DNA from: an uncultured Microbulbifer sp. | GTDB lineage: Bacteria > Pseudomonadota > Gammaproteobacteria > Pseudomonadales > Cellvibrionaceae | NCBI RefSeq assembly: GCF_913055755.1 | Contig: NZ_CAJXKH010000039.1 | Coordinates: 1-33,517 of the forward strand | Length of the DNA stretch: 33,517 nucleotides | Direction of reading: 5' to 3' | In this document: positions 1 to 7,354 of the stretch, one piece after another | How positions within the stretch are numbered: the stretch's first letter is position 1 | Layout: each line of letters begins with the position of its first letter | Translations under genes and position numbers: made by a program | Notes under the pieces: generated by a model | The model's database searches: none | The model's input: the letters and a program-made list of their open reading frames with translations, nothing else | Told to the model about the DNA's origin: nothing

Positions 1-507
1 TTCTACCTGCCGCCGGAAGACAAACTGTTCGTCAACGAACTGGTGAAAAACTTCCCCAGCGTCAGCATCATCGAACTGGACAAAATCCTCGAACGCATCC
101 GCGAAACCATCGGCCAGGTCGCCATCGCCATCGAATCAGTCCTCGGCCTCATGCTCGTCGCCGGCGTCCTGGTGCTGATCGCCGGCGTGCGCGCCAGTAT
201 CGCCGAGCGTTTGCAAGAAGCCGCCGTAATCCGCACACTTGGCGGCCGCCGGCAACTGCTGATCCGCAGCCTGATGATCGAATTCGGCCTGCTCGGCATC
301 GCCGCCGGCCTGCTGGCCGCCGCCGGTACCGAGGCCACGCTGGCAGTACTGTCACAGCGGGTGTTTGAACTGCCGTTCAACTTCCACCCGGGACTGTGGC
401 TGCTCGGGCCGCTGGTCGGGGCGTTGCTGGTAGGTACTGCGGGTACACTGGCGTGCCGCAGTGCCGTTAGTCAGCCACCGTTGAAGGTATTGCGCGAGCT
501 GGCCTGA
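1..507 (+). CDS. FtsX/YbbP-like ABC transporter permease, C-terminal part (5' truncated by window edge)
   Basis: The reading frame is open from base 1 to a TGA at 505-507, giving the last 168 residues of a larger protein. It begins FYLPPEDKLFVNELV, a soluble periplasmic segment. Three hydrophobic segments follow, around residues 40-62 (ESVLGLMLVAGVLVLIAGV), 95-122 and 132-152. Between the first two lies the charged loop ASIAERLQEAAVIRTLGG, the typical FtsX/MacB-family cytoplasmic loop. This layout, and the PPE...FPSVSIIELD segment before the first helix, matches the end of YbbP-type permeases (about 800 residues in full), which pair with a YbbA-like ATPase. The family is thought to act in lipoprotein or envelope export; the substrate is unknown. 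The ATPase would lie to the left, outside the window. No operon partner follows on the right. Confidence 0.85.
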   Translation, partial: FYLPPEDKLFVNELVKNFPSVSIIELDKILERIRETIGQVAIAIESVLGLMLVAGVLVLIAGVRASIAERLQEAAVIRTLGGRRQLLIRSLMIEFGLLGIAAGLLAAAGTEATLAVLSQRVFELPFNFHPGLWLLGPLVGALLVGTAGTLACRSAVSQPPLKVLRELA

Positions 508-511
508 CTCC

Positions 512-572
512 ACTTCGTAGCGCTGGATTCCGGCCTGCGCCGGAATGGCGAGAATCAGACTGCTTACGAAGT
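512..572. repeat. Imperfect two-level stem-loop repeat just after the permease gene
   Basis: An 8-bp inverted repeat, ACTTCGTA (512-519) and TACGAAGT (565-572), encloses a second perfect one, ATTCCGGC (527-534) and GCCGGAAT (539-546), with a 4-nt loop. There is no T-run after it, so it does not look like a classical terminator. It resembles small dispersed palindromic repeats found between genes. It could still help end or stabilise the permease transcript. Confidence 0.5.
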
Positions 573-592
573 AAATTTCTCAAATGCGAAGG

Positions 593-700
593 CCGGGTAC
601 CGGGGATGCATTTTCAGAAGCGTCGACGACAGGGATGTCGTCGACGCAGCGTACAGGGACGTATTCACAGCGGTTCTGAAAATGCATACCCGGTGCCCGG
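593..700. repeat. Nested palindromic intergenic repeat (27-bp outer arms with an internal hairpin)
   Basis: The outer arms 593-619 and 674-700 are inverted copies of each other, matching at 25 of 27 positions. They enclose a perfect 11-bp hairpin, GCGTCGACGAC (620-630) and GTCGTCGACGC (637-647), with loop AGGGAT. The remaining interior holds ACAGGGACGTATTCACAGCG. The sub-motifs ACAGGGATGTCG and ACAGGGACGT look like two versions of one unit. I recall similar CAGGGA-GTATTCAC palindromes repeated between genes in marine gammaproteobacteria, but I cannot count copies here. A short open frame runs across it on the minus strand and is very probably not a gene. Confidence 0.75.
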
Positions 701-739
701 TCGCCACCCCACCCGCTTAAGAAGATTTCCCACTGAGTC

Positions 740-2011
740 ATGATGGATCTAGAGTTCGACAAAAATCATATCTGGCACCCCTACTCCTCCCTGATCAATC
801 CCCCTCCGGTCTATCCGATTGCACGCGCAGAAGGCGTTAGGATTTATCTGGAAGACGGCCGCGGACTGATCGACGGCATGAGTTCCTGGTGGAGCACCCT
901 GCACGGCTACAAGGTTCCCGAACTAAACGCCGCCATGCAGGCACAGATGGGAAAAATGAGCCACGTCATGTTCGGCGGTCTCACCCATGAACCCGCCATC
1001 GAACTGTGCAAGAAACTCGTCGCCCTCACCCCGACACCACTGCAGAAAGTCTTCCTCGCCGACTCCGGCTCCGTATCCGTCGAAGTCGCGATAAAAATGG
1101 CCCTGCAATACTGGCAATCCCAGGGCAAGGCCGGGAAAAACCGCCTGCTCGCCCTGCGCAACGGCTACCACGGCGACACCTTCGGTGCCATGGCCACCTG
1201 CGACCCGGTCACCGGCATGCACCACCTGTTCGCCAGCCAGCTCACCCAGCACCTGTTCGCACCGGCCCCCAGACCTAAATTCGACGAACCCTGCAGCGAC
1301 GAAGACATCGCCGAACTGCAACAGATCATCGAACAAAACCACCAGAAACTCGCCGCCGTCATCCTCGAACCCATCGTCCAGGGCGCCGGCGGCATGCGCT
1401 TCTATTCCCCGGAGTATCTGCGCAAAGTGCGCGAGCTTTGCGACCGGTACGACCTGTTGCTGATCGCCGACGAAATCGCCACCGGCTTCGGCCGCAGCGG
1501 AAAAATGTTCGCCTGCGAGCACGCCGGTATATCTCCCGACATCCTCACCCTCGGCAAAGCCCTCACCGGCGGCACCATGACCCTGGCCGCCACCCTGTGC
1601 ACCGACAGGGTCGCCAACGGCATCTGCAGTGGTGAGGCCGGCGTGTTCATGCACGGGCCAACATTCATGGGCAACCCCATGGCCTGCGCCGTGGCCAATG
1701 CCAGTATCGAATTGCTGATTGCCCGCGACTGGCACACCCAGGTGGGCAGCATACAGTCACAGATGGAACGGGAACTGGCACCACTGAAGGACGCCAGCGG
1801 CGTGGCCGACGTGCGGGTACTCGGCGCCATCGGCGTGGTGGAAATGAAACAACCGGTCGATAACCGGACATTGCAGGAGAGCCTGATCGAGCGCGGTGTC
1901 TGGCTGCGGCCATTTGGCAAACTGGTGTACGCCATGCCGCCGTATATTATTTCAAACGAAGACCTGAGCTGTTTAACCGGGGCCATGGTCGAGACGCTTT
2001 CCGCACTCTGA
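740..2011 (+). CDS. bioA: Adenosylmethionine--8-amino-7-oxononanoate aminotransferase (DAPA synthase)
   Basis: This PLP enzyme transfers an amino group from S-adenosylmethionine to KAPA, making 7,8-diaminopelargonate, the third-last step of biotin synthesis, in the cytosol. The 423-residue product has the usual BioA length and matches E. coli BioA along its whole length. Landmarks are IWHPYSS near the N-terminus, DGMSSWW, SHVMFGG, FLADSGSVSVEVA (PLP phosphate binding), NGYHGDTFGAM, the DEIATGFGR aspartate site, and Lys273 in LTLGKALTGGTM, the Schiff-base lysine. HGPTFMGNP and RPFGKLVYAMPPYI complete the pattern. ATG codons stand at 740 and 743 and either could start; no strong Shine-Dalgarno is visible. 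The other bio genes are not in the window, so bioA stands alone, as in many gammaproteobacteria. It converges with the MBL-fold gene downstream. Confidence 0.97.
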   Translation: MMDLEFDKNHIWHPYSSLINPPPVYPIARAEGVRIYLEDGRGLIDGMSSWWSTLHGYKVPELNAAMQAQMGKMSHVMFGGLTHEPAIELCKKLVALTPTPLQKVFLADSGSVSVEVAIKMALQYWQSQGKAGKNRLLALRNGYHGDTFGAMATCDPVTGMHHLFASQLTQHLFAPAPRPKFDEPCSDEDIAELQQIIEQNHQKLAAVILEPIVQGAGGMRFYSPEYLRKVRELCDRYDLLLIADEIATGFGRSGKMFACEHAGISPDILTLGKALTGGTMTLAATLCTDRVANGICSGEAGVFMHGPTFMGNPMACAVANASIELLIARDWHTQVGSIQSQMERELAPLKDASGVADVRVLGAIGVVEMKQPVDNRTLQESLIERGVWLRPFGKLVYAMPPYIISNEDLSCLTGAMVETLSAL

Positions 2012-2026
2012 GTCCCCATACTGAAA

Positions 2027-2052
2027 CCCCGGCAGCCATCCCGCTACCGGGG
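2027..2052. terminator. Possible shared terminator between bioA and the convergent MBL-fold gene
   Basis: CCCCGG (2027-2032) and CCGGGG (2047-2052) can pair around a 14-nt loop, between two convergent genes. On the + strand it is followed by CATCTTTATATT, only a weak U-tract, so its strength is uncertain. Confidence 0.4.
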
Positions 2053-2058
2053 CATCTT

Positions 2059-2096
2059 TATATTCATCGACGAGAAGTATATTCATCGATGCGAAG
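2059..2096. repeat. Two tandem 19-bp units in the bioA/MBL gap
   Basis: TATATTCATCGACGAGAAG (2059-2077) is followed directly by TATATTCATCGATGCGAAG (2078-2096), with 17 of 19 positions identical. The pair lies between two convergent stop codons, so a promoter role is unlikely. It may be a small dispersed repeat or a replication-slippage product. Confidence 0.6.
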
Positions 2097-2105
2097 TCGC
2101 CCGCT

Positions 2106-2999
2106 TCAGAACTTCATCACCCTGCCATCCGCCGGAACCAGAACCCGCTTTTGCAGAGACTTTTCCGCCACGAATTTTCTGAGCTCCTTCCGGCTGAGCG
2201 CCGCATGGTTCACCGTATCCATATGAACGGCGACAACGGTGGCCTGTGGTGCATGTTCAAGTGCCCGCAGCGTGTCCTGCTTACCCATGATGATCGAGTC
2301 TTCAAAGCCATTCACGCGGGCATCCCCGGTATTCAGCACCACCACGTCCGGGCGATACCGGGAAAACGCATCCTGCACCTCGTCGCGCCAGATAGTGTCT
2401 CCCACAAAATATACCGTCTTGTAATTTTTCGCCCGCAACACAAACCCCATGGCCTCACCAAGTACTTTGGCGAGCGGCGCTACCGCATACATGGCATCGG
2501 TTCCGTGCTGACCGCCGGTCTTGCTCAGGGTAATGCCATTGAACTCGGAGTTCTCCCCCAGCACGCGGACATCCTTAAAGCCCTGGGAGCGAACCAGCGC
2601 AGCATCCGCCGCATTCTGGACAAACAGCGGGATCGCTTTCGGCAGCTTCGCCTGTGCGACGTCGTCCCAGTGATCCAGATGGGTATGGGTAACGATTACA
2701 GCATCCACATGCGCCATTACTTCACTTGCCGGCATAGGCAAGTCGATCAACGGATTGCGTAGCTCACTGCGATAGGTTCCCTCAAACCCCGGATACGCCC
2801 CTTTTCCGGCCAGCATCGGATCAACCAGGAACGTCGTATCCCCGTAGGTGACTTTGGCAGTGGCATTGCGGATATGTTGAATCTGTACTCGCGCGACTTC
2901 CGCATCTGTAACGGTCGCGGGTTCGGCCCGGACCGGCGCAACGCCCACGATGGTTGATACGGCCAGGCTAAACAGGCCAGCGATAACATTGATCTTCAT
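2106..2999 (-). CDS. Secreted MBL-fold metallohydrolase
   Basis: This 297-residue protein of the metallo-beta-lactamase fold has an N-terminal signal peptide (MKINVIAGLFSLAVSTIVG, probable cleavage after APVRA), so it should act in the periplasm. The metal-binding motif is present as H105-T-H107-L-D109-H110 in VTHTHLDHWDD. Later expected ligands are seen in GGQHGTD and in VYFVGDTIW, and AVHMDTVNH lies near the C-terminus. The family includes UlaG-type lactonases and many uncharacterised hydrolases; the substrate cannot be told from sequence. The start at 2999 is chosen because GGAG lies about nine bases upstream and the signal peptide begins there. A longer frame reaching 3035 is less likely. 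The gene is divergent from a GlxA-type regulator, a pairing that suggests regulator and target. Confidence 0.85.
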   Translation of the reverse strand: MKINVIAGLFSLAVSTIVGVAPVRAEPATVTDAEVARVQIQHIRNATAKVTYGDTTFLVDPMLAGKGAYPGFEGTYRSELRNPLIDLPMPASEVMAHVDAVIVTHTHLDHWDDVAQAKLPKAIPLFVQNAADAALVRSQGFKDVRVLGENSEFNGITLSKTGGQHGTDAMYAVAPLAKVLGEAMGFVLRAKNYKTVYFVGDTIWRDEVQDAFSRYRPDVVVLNTGDARVNGFEDSIIMGKQDTLRALEHAPQATVVAVHMDTVNHAALSRKELRKFVAEKSLQKRVLVPADGRVMKF

Positions 3000-3138
3000 A
3001 ACGTGACTCCATAGTTCAAACGAGATCAACGCCATTATTGATCAAGTCCTTCCGCCAGAATGCTGACCTAAATGCCATATATCGAAAAGATTGGGCCAAC
3101 CTGTTACACTGCCCGCGCCCGCAGAGAGGAGCATCAGC

Positions 3139-4113
3139 ATGTCCATTCCCACCGTAGCGCTTGTTCTCTACCCGCATTTCAGCCTCTTCCACGTATCGAT
3201 TCCCCATGTGGTATTCACCGCGACGCCACATGATCAGCAGATCTTCGATCTGAAAGTGGTCTCCACTGATGGCCAGGAACAACAGGCAGACAAATCGCTG
3301 ACCATGCAGCCAGATGGTGGTCTGGAGATTCTGGACACGGCGGATATTGTGGTAGTGCCCGGATGGCACGATTTGGCTGAACCGCCGGCGCCAGCGCTGG
3401 CAGCTGCGTTACGCCAAGCACACGCGCGAGGCGCAACCGTGGTGGGGCTCTGTTATGGCGCCTATGCCCTGGCTTACGCGGGCTTGCTGGATGGAAAAGA
3501 AGCGGCGACGCACTGGATGGCGGAACAGGATTTCTGTCAGCGTTTCCCGGCGGTAAAACTCAATACCAATGCCCTGTATGTCGACAAAGACCGGGTCATC
3601 ACCTCGGCGGGTACCGGCGCCGGGCTCGACTGCTGCCTGCATATCGTGCGCGCACACTACGGAACCCGAATAGCCAATAGCGTCGCGCGCATCCTGATCA
3701 TCCCGCCGCACCGGGAGGGAGGCCAGGCGCAGTTTATCGAACAGCCAATCGCCAGTTCTACGCAGGACGCCGAGATCAATCGTTTGCTTGACCACTTGCG
3801 TGCAAATTTGGCGCAACCGCATCAAATCAATGACTTGGCCGCACGCTCTCATATGAGCCGCCGCACCTTCACACGGCACTTTCACAAAGCGACCGGCATG
3901 GCGTTCGGAAAATGGCTGGTGAATGAACGGCTGCAGCGCAGTCTTGAACTGCTGGAAACCACTCCCCTTTCCGTAGAGCAAATTGCCGAAGCAGTGGGGT
4001 TCCAGACAGCCACATCATTCAGACAGCACTTTCGCCAGCGCTTTCAGGTTAGCCCGAGCGTCTGGCGAAAGACTTTTAGTGAATTTGGCGATGACAAACT
4101 GGCGCAGCCATAG
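3139..4113 (+). CDS. GlxA-family transcriptional regulator (DJ-1/PfpI domain plus AraC helix-turn-helix)
   Basis: The 324-residue protein has two domains. Residues 1 to about 190 form a DJ-1/PfpI-like domain with Cys105 at the nucleophile elbow (VVGLCYGAYALAYAG). Residues of about 215-320 form an AraC-type double helix-turn-helix (INDLAARSHMSRRTFTRHF and VEQIAEAVGFQTATSFRQHF). Such GlxA-type regulators usually sense a small metabolite through the first domain and activate nearby genes; the ligand here is unknown. The start at 3139 is chosen because GAGAGGA precedes it at good spacing. The frame is open back to 3091, but that extension has no support. It is divergent from the MBL-fold hydrolase gene, its most likely target, and its end nearly meets the end of the GH43 gene (14 bases apart). 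Confidence 0.9.
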   Translation: MSIPTVALVLYPHFSLFHVSIPHVVFTATPHDQQIFDLKVVSTDGQEQQADKSLTMQPDGGLEILDTADIVVVPGWHDLAEPPAPALAAALRQAHARGATVVGLCYGAYALAYAGLLDGKEAATHWMAEQDFCQRFPAVKLNTNALYVDKDRVITSAGTGAGLDCCLHIVRAHYGTRIANSVARILIIPPHREGGQAQFIEQPIASSTQDAEINRLLDHLRANLAQPHQINDLAARSHMSRRTFTRHFHKATGMAFGKWLVNERLQRSLELLETTPLSVEQIAEAVGFQTATSFRQHFRQRFQVSPSVWRKTFSEFGDDKLAQP

Positions 4114-4127
4114 CAGAGAAAGACAGC

Positions 4128-5831
4128 TCAGCCCGCGGGCTGGATAAAGCGGAAGTCCTTCACATCGATAAAGTTTTCCGCGTTCACCAGCGCCGCATCG
4201 TCGGTGCGCACAAACAATCCGACCTTGGCGCCCACCCAGCGTCCGCGACGGGACTGGAACAGCTCACCGAGGGCGCGGAAACGGCCATTTTCCTTCTGGT
4301 AGCTGAGCACCGTCTGCCCGCCCTGGCCTACGGTCATACGCAAGGTCAGTTCGCCGGCCTTGACCCGGGTGTGGGGTTCGAAGTGCTCGGTACAGTCCTT
4401 GCGCACATCGCGACAGCTTACCTCGCCGATCTCCACCTCGCCGGTGCCGGGCAGGTTGCGGAAACCGATCCAGGCGTAGTCTTCGCCGAACATCAGCAGG
4501 CCGCCCTCTGCTTGCCCCAGGGTTTCCGGGATTTCCAGGGTGGTCTGCACGATAAATTCCGGCGCCGGCAGTTTCTGCAACAACAGTGAGGGCTGCATCC
4601 ACAGGTTGTCACCATCCGGGTCGATATTCTGCTGCGCGAACAGGCGCAGATAGCCCTCGCGCGCGTCCAGGCTGTACCAGTCTTCGTCGTAATTGGCATT
4701 CCACTGCCACTGCAGTGCCAGCTCGTCAGCGGAAAAATCGTCGGCGAACGGCAGGGTTTTCACCGGGCTCGGCTTGCTCACCTCGGGTTTGCGGTAGCGG
4801 GTCACCGGGTTGCCCACACCATCACCATCCTTGTCCACGCCGATCACCGGCCAGCCGTCTTTCCACGCCATTGGCTGCAGATGCACGATACGGCCGTAGG
4901 GTCCGCGCGCCTGGAAGTGGATGAACCAGTCTTCCCCGGCAGGCGTGTGCACCCAGGCACCCTGGTGCGGACCGTTAGTGATACTGTCTCCCTGCTCCAT
5001 CACGATGCGGTCTTCATAGGGGCCGTAAATGTTCTTGGAGCGGAACACAGACTGCCAGCCCACGGGCACGCCGCCGGCCGGGGCGAACACGTAATAATAT
5101 TCGCCGCGCTTGTAAAACTTGGGCCCTTCCAGGGTACGGTAACCCTCCAGCTCGTGGCCGTTGATGATGACTTCGCCCTCGGCCGCCACTTCGGTGCCAT
5201 CGGCGGACATCTTGTGCAGCGTCAGGATATTGTTTTTGCCCGAACGACTTTTTGCCCAGCCGTGCAGGAGATAGGCCTGGCCGTCATCGTCCCACATCGG
5301 GGTGGGGTCGATGATGCCCTTGCCCGGCAGAATCAGTTTCGGCTCGCTCCACCCCTGCTTGGGGTCGGCGGTGTTGGTCATGTAGATGCCGTGATCCGGG
5401 TCCGGGAAAAAGATCCAGATCTTGTCGTCGTGATAGCGGATATTCGGTGCCCAGATGCCGTTGCCATGCTGGGGCTTGGCAAACCTGTCCGCGGGGACAT
5501 TCTTGTCCACCACATAGTCAATCAGTTCCCAGTTCACCAGGTCGGTGGAGTGCAGCAGCGGCAGGCCCGGGGAGGCGTTGAAGCTGGACGCGGTCATGTA
5601 GAAATCATCGCCCACCGCGACCACATCCGGGTCGGAATAATCCGCGTAGAGGATCGGGTTCTGATACAGGCCGTCGCCGAGGTCCGCCTGCCACAATGCC
5701 GTGGCAGCCTGTGCTTGCAGTACCTCCGCCACATCGGCTTCACTCTGTGCCACCGGTTTTTCACAACCCCAGAGCAGTGTTGCCAGGACGCAGGCCACCA
5801 GGCCGAGAGGTTTTTCGGGTAGTTTCATCAT
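4128..5831 (-). CDS. Glycoside hydrolase family 43 lipoprotein (arabinofuranosidase/xylosidase type)
   Basis: The 567-residue protein begins with a lipoprotein signal; the lipobox is LWGC with Cys23, and Glu follows it rather than Asp, which favours the outer membrane. The five-bladed propeller of GH43 spans about residues 55-340. The inverting catalytic set is visible: base Asp67 in YSDPDVV, Asp175 in GIIDPTPMWDDDG and acid Glu235 in LEGPKFYKRGEYYYVF. Residues of about 360-565 form a beta-sandwich (concanavalin-like) domain common in GH43 enzymes that act on arabinan, xylan or pectin side chains. The exact linkage is not predictable; subfamily 12-type enzymes fit best. ATG 5831 is preferred because GGAG lies eight bases before it; a GTG at 5840 overlaps that site. 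It is the second gene after GH105, 35 bases apart, so one operon is likely. Confidence 0.88.
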   Translation of the reverse strand: MMKLPEKPLGLVACVLATLLWGCEKPVAQSEADVAEVLQAQAATALWQADLGDGLYQNPILYADYSDPDVVAVGDDFYMTASSFNASPGLPLLHSTDLVNWELIDYVVDKNVPADRFAKPQHGNGIWAPNIRYHDDKIWIFFPDPDHGIYMTNTADPKQGWSEPKLILPGKGIIDPTPMWDDDGQAYLLHGWAKSRSGKNNILTLHKMSADGTEVAAEGEVIINGHELEGYRTLEGPKFYKRGEYYYVFAPAGGVPVGWQSVFRSKNIYGPYEDRIVMEQGDSITNGPHQGAWVHTPAGEDWFIHFQARGPYGRIVHLQPMAWKDGWPVIGVDKDGDGVGNPVTRYRKPEVSKPSPVKTLPFADDFSADELALQWQWNANYDEDWYSLDAREGYLRLFAQQNIDPDGDNLWMQPSLLLQKLPAPEFIVQTTLEIPETLGQAEGGLLMFGEDYAWIGFRNLPGTGEVEIGEVSCRDVRKDCTEHFEPHTRVKAGELTLRMTVGQGGQTVLSYQKENGRFRALGELFQSRRGRWVGAKVGLFVRTDDAALVNAENFIDVKDFRFIQPAG

Positions 5832-5866
5832 CCGTTTCACTCCAGTTTTTATGCTTTTATGCGTAC

Positions 5867-7111
5867 TTATTTTTCCAGCTCGAGGCTCGCCAGGATAAAT
5901 GGCCCCACCCCCTTGGGATCATTGTCGCGCACCGGCTCACTGATGTAATACTCGTAGGAACCGTCGCGGTATGGGTCACCGCCAAGGCCGGCCACCGCGC
6001 AGTTCTTTTCCAGGTGCACGGAGCGATCATCGGCGTCCACACGAATCAGGTTTTCCAGCAGGCCGTTATAGCTCTGTTCCGCAAGGTCCCGGTAGCGGTC
6101 TGGCAGGTAGCCGCGATTGGCTCCCCGGGCCATGGCGTATACAAACATCACGCTGCCGGTAGCCTCGAGATAATTCCCTGTGCGGCCGCCCTGGTCCGTC
6201 ACCTGGTACCAGAGCCCGGTTTTGTCATCGCGGAATTTGAGCGTCGCGTCCAGCACCTGCTGCAGATAACCCGCCAGCACCTGACGGCCGCTGTGGTCTT
6301 GCGGGAAGTACTCGATGGCATCCACCAGCGCCATCACATACCAGCCGATGGAGCGGGACCAGAAATTGGGGGAAACCCCGGTTTCCGGATCCGCCCATTT
6401 CTGCTCGCGGCTCTCGTCCCAGGCGTGATACGGCAGTCCGGTCTGCGGGTCGATATGGTGCTGCATCACCAGGTCGAACTGGCGCTGCACATCGTCGAAC
6501 GCAGATGCATCCGCGCCAGTCGCATTCAGGTACTGGGCGTAGAAAGGCGCGCCCATATACAGGCCGTCCAGCCACATCTGGTGCGGGTAGCGCCGCTTGT
6601 GCCAGAAGCCCCCGTCACTGGTGCGGGGCTGGCCTTCCAGCTGGGTTTTCAGGGTCTGCAGCGCCTTGTGGTAACGGGGCCTGGGGCTGTACTGCTGCAG
6701 GAACAGCAGCATCCGCCCCGGAGTCAGGTGGTCGATGTTGTAATTGCCGAGCTTGTAGGTGGCGATATTGCCCTCGGCATCGATCAGGGTGTCGGCGTAG
6801 TCGCGGATATAATCCGCGTAGCGCCGGTCACCGGTTTTCTCGTAGAGGCGCTGATAGGCAGTCATCATCAGGCCGTGGGTGTAGTTCCACTTGGGAGTCT
6901 TGCGGAAGTCGATCTGCCAGGGCTCCGGATTGCGCTGCATGTCCGAGTGCGCCATGCGCAGCGCCCAGCTCTCAGGCTCCGCAGGCGCTTCACTTACCTG
7001 CGCCTTGGCTGCAGCCGTTGCCGCTGATGCGGCAAACAGACTCGCAAACAGCGCCACCAGGCCGGCGGCAAGCCTATAAATGAAAACGTTTACATTCATC
7101 ATCGTACCCAT
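5867..7111 (-). CDS. GH105 unsaturated rhamnogalacturonyl/glucuronyl hydrolase, exported
   Basis: The 414-residue protein is of the YteR/RhiN type. It removes the unsaturated uronic acid left at the non-reducing end of oligosaccharides by polysaccharide lyases, adding water to the double bond rather than cleaving by a classical glycosidase route. The (alpha/alpha)6-barrel signature is clear: WNYTHGLMMTAYQRLY, YNIDHLTPGRMLL, and PHQMWLDGLYMGAPF with the presumed catalytic Asp182 (counted from 7111). FWSRSIGWYVMALVDAIEYFP, NYLEATGSVMFVYA and YYISEPVRDNDPKGVGPFILA follow. An N-terminal signal peptide (IYRLAAGLVALFASLFAASAATAAA) indicates export to the periplasm. Start codons at 7111, 7102 or 7099 are all possible. 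It is the first gene of a likely two-gene operon with GH43, suggesting work on pectic, rhamnogalacturonan or ulvan-like chains. No lyase gene is adjacent. Confidence 0.92.
   Translation of the reverse strand: MGTMMNVNVFIYRLAAGLVALFASLFAASAATAAAKAQVSEAPAEPESWALRMAHSDMQRNPEPWQIDFRKTPKWNYTHGLMMTAYQRLYEKTGDRRYADYIRDYADTLIDAEGNIATYKLGNYNIDHLTPGRMLLFLQQYSPRPRYHKALQTLKTQLEGQPRTSDGGFWHKRRYPHQMWLDGLYMGAPFYAQYLNATGADASAFDDVQRQFDLVMQHHIDPQTGLPYHAWDESREQKWADPETGVSPNFWSRSIGWYVMALVDAIEYFPQDHSGRQVLAGYLQQVLDATLKFRDDKTGLWYQVTDQGGRTGNYLEATGSVMFVYAMARGANRGYLPDRYRDLAEQSYNGLLENLIRVDADDRSVHLEKNCAVAGLGGDPYRDGSYEYYISEPVRDNDPKGVGPFILASLELEK
7081..7094. promoter_or_regulatory. LacI-type operator-like palindrome inside the first codons of GH105
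   Basis: TGAAAACGTTTACA fits the general LacI/GalR-family pattern TGnAAnCGnTTnCA at every fixed position. It overlaps the codons for NVNVF at the start of the GH105 gene. An operator there could act as a roadblock. No LacI-family gene is in the window and a chance match in coding sequence is possible. Confidence 0.3.
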
Positions 7112-7233
7112 CCGCCATTATCATTTTCTGCGGTTCAGTTTGGGGAGCAGCGGCCGACCGATCACATCCGTGGCCGTGAGGCCCTTCTCACAGCTGTCAG
7201 GCCGAAAAGGGCAATTGGCCGGCCATGATAACG

Positions 7234-7246
7234 TTGGTCTTACCAA
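7234..7246. promoter_or_regulatory. GntR/FadR-type operator-like palindrome upstream of the GH105-GH43 operon
   Basis: TTGGTCTTACCAA is a perfect inverted repeat, TTGGT and ACCAA around CTT. It matches the TGGTnnnACCA pattern typical of FadR-subfamily GntR regulators, which commonly control uronate and sugar-acid genes. It lies about 125 bases upstream of the GH105 start, in non-coding DNA. No GntR gene is in the window, so the regulator is unidentified. Confidence 0.4.
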
Positions 7247-7319
7247 AATCTCAACAGGCAAAATTGTGCGCCATACCAATAGGAACAACGCTCGCCGGAG
7301 TGGAGCTGGAAAAGGGGAG

Positions 7320-7341
7320 CCGCCGGGATAAACCCCGGCGG
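7320..7341 (-). terminator. Probable terminator after the peroxiredoxin-like gene
   Basis: CCGCCGGG (7320-7327) and CCCGGCGG (7334-7341) form an 8-bp GC stem with a 6-nt loop, 14 bases past the stop codon of the minus-strand gene. In the minus direction it is followed by CTCCCCTTTTCC, an interrupted U-tract. It would close the catalase-DsbD-thiol gene block. Confidence 0.55.
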
Positions 7342-7354
7342 TGTAGGGGAAAAA

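Noticed and set aside
580..762. Short minus-strand open frame across the palindromic repeat
   Set aside because: It lies mainly inside the inverted repeat, runs into bioA and has no ribosome site; a frequent false gene in such repeats.
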